Notes under the pieces: model-generated | Database searches by the model: none | What the model saw: only the letters and a program-made list of their open reading frames with translations | What the model was told of the DNA's origin: nothing | Position numbers and translations under genes: made by a program | Shown: positions 62,434 to 64,000 of the stretch, in pieces | How positions within the stretch are numbered: position 1 is the first letter of the stretch | How the letters are laid out: the number at the start of each line of letters is the position of its first letter | Assembly: GCA_963744575.1 (NCBI GenBank) | Contig: CAVUUF010000011.1 | Coordinates: 1-64,000, forward strand | Origin: Palsa-504 sp963744575 | Lineage (GTDB): Bacteria; Actinomycetota; Actinomycetes; Streptosporangiales; Streptosporangiaceae | Reading direction: 5' to 3' | Length of the DNA stretch: 64,000 bases

Positions 62434-62973
62434 TCAGTCGCCCGGCGGGCGTAGCCTGGCATGAAGTGACGACATCGCCTGCGCGGCGTGGCTCCTGATG
62501 GCGGCCGGGCTCATCCCGGTCGCCGAGGCGATCTCGGGCTCGGACAGTTCGGCGAAGTAGCGCAGGACCATGACCTCGCGCTGGCAGGCGGGAAGGGCCC
62601 GCAGCGCCGCCACCACGGGAGAACCCGGCCACGGGAGGCTGGTGCCGCTTTCCCGGCCGGCGCCGGGCGTACCCTCGGCGGGCGAGAGCCGCGCTGCCGC
62701 CCGGCACTGACGGATCACCCAGCGGCGCAGGTAAGCCAGCGCGGCTTCGGTATCAGGGAGCGCACGCCATCTCTCGTGCACGGCGGCGAATGAGTCCTGC
62801 ACGATTTCTTCCGCGGTTGCCAGGTCGCCGACCAGCAGGGCGGCGAGCCGGACCAGCGGCCGGTAATGCGTCTGGTACAGCGTGGTCATCGCCTGGTCGG
62901 CATCCCGGGCGTCCCGCCACCTGGCCGGCCCGCTCGGCGGCTCCCGGCCCGGCTGTATCTTCCTGGTCTGCAT
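62434..62973 (-). CDS. ECF sigma factor
   Basis: 179 aa. Sigma-2 region MTTLYQTHYRPLVRLAALLV with DLATAEEIVQDSFAAVHERW (region 2.4), and sigma-4 region ALRALPACQREVMVLRYFAE, LSEPEIASATGMSPAAIRSH, AAQAMSSLHARL (HTH). SigE/M-like alternative sigma factor of stress type. ATG 62973 has a weak RBS; ATG at the beginning of MTTLYQTHY (~62889) is possible. No anti-sigma gene lies next to it in this window. Confidence 0.9.
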   Translation of the reverse strand: MQTRKIQPGREPPSGPARWRDARDADQAMTTLYQTHYRPLVRLAALLVGDLATAEEIVQDSFAAVHERWRALPDTEAALAYLRRWVIRQCRAAARLSPAEGTPGAGRESGTSLPWPGSPVVAALRALPACQREVMVLRYFAELSEPEIASATGMSPAAIRSHAAQAMSSLHARLRPPGD

Positions 62974-63085
62974 GAGTAATTAGTGCTCGCGGACCCATTC
63001 GATGCGCGTGGACATCACCTGGCCCACGATAACGCGCTCACTTGATCAGTCGACCTTGCAGGACTGAGACGCCGGCCGCCTGGGC

Positions 63086-63427
63086 ATGATCATCTTCGTG
63101 CCGGTATCCATTTTCGAACACAAGCCCGAATTCTGCCCGTTCGGTCACGAGCTGTGGCCGGGACGAGCGCAGGTCAGCTGGAAGCCCTGCATCTGCGCAC
63201 CCGCCCGGGAGGGAGCCGAACGGGGCCGCGGCATGGGTCACGTCCGGGTGTCCTGCCGGACCTGCCATGACCAGCTCAGGCAGACCACGTTCTACGAGCC
63301 GCCGCACGACATCAGGCACCACCAGGCTGGACCCCAGGCCCCCCTGGTCAGTCAAGATTTAAAACACGGAACGTCCCGGAGCCGGGGAAGACTCAGAACC
63401 GTCACCAACCAGAAGGAGCGTCGATGA
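63086..63427 (+). CDS. Small Cys-rich protein
   Basis: 113 aa. FEHKPEFCPFGHELWPGRAQ, WKPCICAPAREGAERGRGMG and VRVSCRTCHDQLRQTTFYEP hold five Cys and several His, suggesting a zinc-ribbon-like fold known to me only from unannotated actinobacterial proteins. The C-terminal ~30 residues after the Cys block are variable. ATG 63086 without clear RBS. Its stop overlaps the start of the dehydrogenase (ATGA at 63424). Confidence 0.55.
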   Translation: MIIFVPVSIFEHKPEFCPFGHELWPGRAQVSWKPCICAPAREGAERGRGMGHVRVSCRTCHDQLRQTTFYEPPHDIRHHQAGPQAPLVSQDLKHGTSRSRGRLRTVTNQKERR

Positions 63428-64000
63428 AGACCAAGGCCGCTGTCGTCTACGAGCCGGGTAAGCGCATCGAGATCGAAGAGCTCGACCTAGACGGCCCGAA
63501 GGACGGTGAGGTTCTGATCCGGTACACCCACGCGGGGCTGTGCCACTCCGACGTCCACATCGCGCACGGTGATCTCCCGGCGCGGCTGCCCATGGTGCTC
63601 GGCCATGAGGGTGCCGGGATCATCGAGGACGTCGGCCCGGGAGTGACCCGGGTGCAGCCCGGCACCACGTCGTGTGCTCGTTCATCCCGAACTGCGGCGT
63701 CTGCCGCTACTGCGCTACCGGCCGCCAGTCCATCTGCGACATGGGCGCGACCATCCTCGAGGGTTACCTGCCCGGTGAGCGGTTCCCCTTCACCGGGCCC
63801 CGCGGCCAGTACGGCGGCATGTGCATGCTCGGCACGTTCAGCCAGTACGGCGTGATCAGCCAGACCTCGGCCGTCAAGGTCGACGACGACCTGCCGCTGG
63901 ACAAGGCCGTGCTGGTCGGCTGCGGCGTGCCGACCGGGTGGGGGTCCGCCGTGAACAGCGCTGACGTCGCTCCCGGCGACACGGTGGCGATCTACGGCGT
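63424..64000 (+). pseudogene. Zinc alcohol dehydrogenase, frameshifted, runs off the window
   Basis: NDMA-type/zinc-dependent dehydrogenase. KTKAAVVYEPGKRIEIEELD, GLCHSDVHIAHGDLPARLP (catalytic Cys-x-x-Asp/His), MVLGHEGAGIIEDVGPGV. At about 63663 one base is missing (VTRVQPG-DHVVCSF), so the first frame stops at 63855. The other frame continues with VCSFIPNCGVCRYCATGRQS (structural zinc cysteines), NDMA-type GYGVISQT region and AVLVGCGVPTGWGSAVN to the window edge. ATG 63424 follows AAGGAG; all other residues are normal, so a sequence error is possible. Confidence 0.8.

Overview
The window is high-GC DNA with GTG/TTG starts and actinobacterial marker families: mycothiol-linked DinB-type enzymes, F420/LLM oxidoreductases, a WhiB remnant, a PucR regulator, a Fur-KatG pair, a DUF3040 protein and an ECF sigma factor. 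It most probably comes from a soil-dwelling, possibly filamentous actinomycete. The genus cannot be told from sequence alone. Function calls rest on motifs and remembered family resemblance; no database search was possible.

Left part (1-9.5 kb) is mobile or accessory DNA. After a flavin monooxygenase gene there are transposase tails, a divergent pair made of an XRE regulator and a translationally coupled small-gene operon, a membrane-anchored beta-domain protein, a tRNA-Ala 3' fragment that looks like an attachment site, two decayed IS110/IS1111 transposases and a 104-bp nested inverted repeat.

9.5-15 kb: a small lipid-like/metallo-hydrolase pair, then a three-gene minus-strand operon (small protein, DyP peroxidase, GMC oxidoreductase) that is ruined. 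The DyP gene carries an IS4-type insertion with perfect 18-bp ends and a 10-bp target duplication, plus frameshifts. The GMC gene is cut short tail-to-tail against the metallo-hydrolase.

15-20.5 kb: intact DHFR-like gene and a coupled minus-strand operon for sugar/polyol use (MFS permease, mannitol-type dehydrogenase, GH57 protein). 20.5-35 kb: a VapBC pair, then a long run of gene fragments (kinase-flippase, AfsR-type regulator, dehydrogenase, GNAT, hydrolase, FHA/SnoaL chimera), with intact LLM oxidoreductase, zinc-finger protein, PucR regulator and MFS pump between them, and a decayed LuxR regulator.

35-50 kb is mostly healthy: anti-sigma-type ATPase, acyl-CoA dehydrogenase, a shortened GH26-like secreted enzyme, a large P-loop NTPase/protein-kinase fusion with a DFN motif (best candidate for an unusual signalling or defence protein), metallo-hydrolase, MFS-winged-helix fusion, fur-katG, a glutamyl-tRNA synthetase of unusual type, and a thiolase. 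50-64 kb: a secreted six-hairpin-type glycosidase, a fatty-acid/short-chain set (enoyl-CoA hydratase, SDR, LLM enzyme), truncated siderophore-interacting protein, mycothiol-type enzyme, FAD oxidoreductase, DedA remnant, DsbA, methyltransferase, ECF sigma factor, and the start of a frameshifted zinc alcohol dehydrogenase that runs off the end.

A general feature is the number of single-base deletions that break otherwise well conserved frames. They may be true decay, or partly assembly error; this affects how every pseudogene call below should be read.
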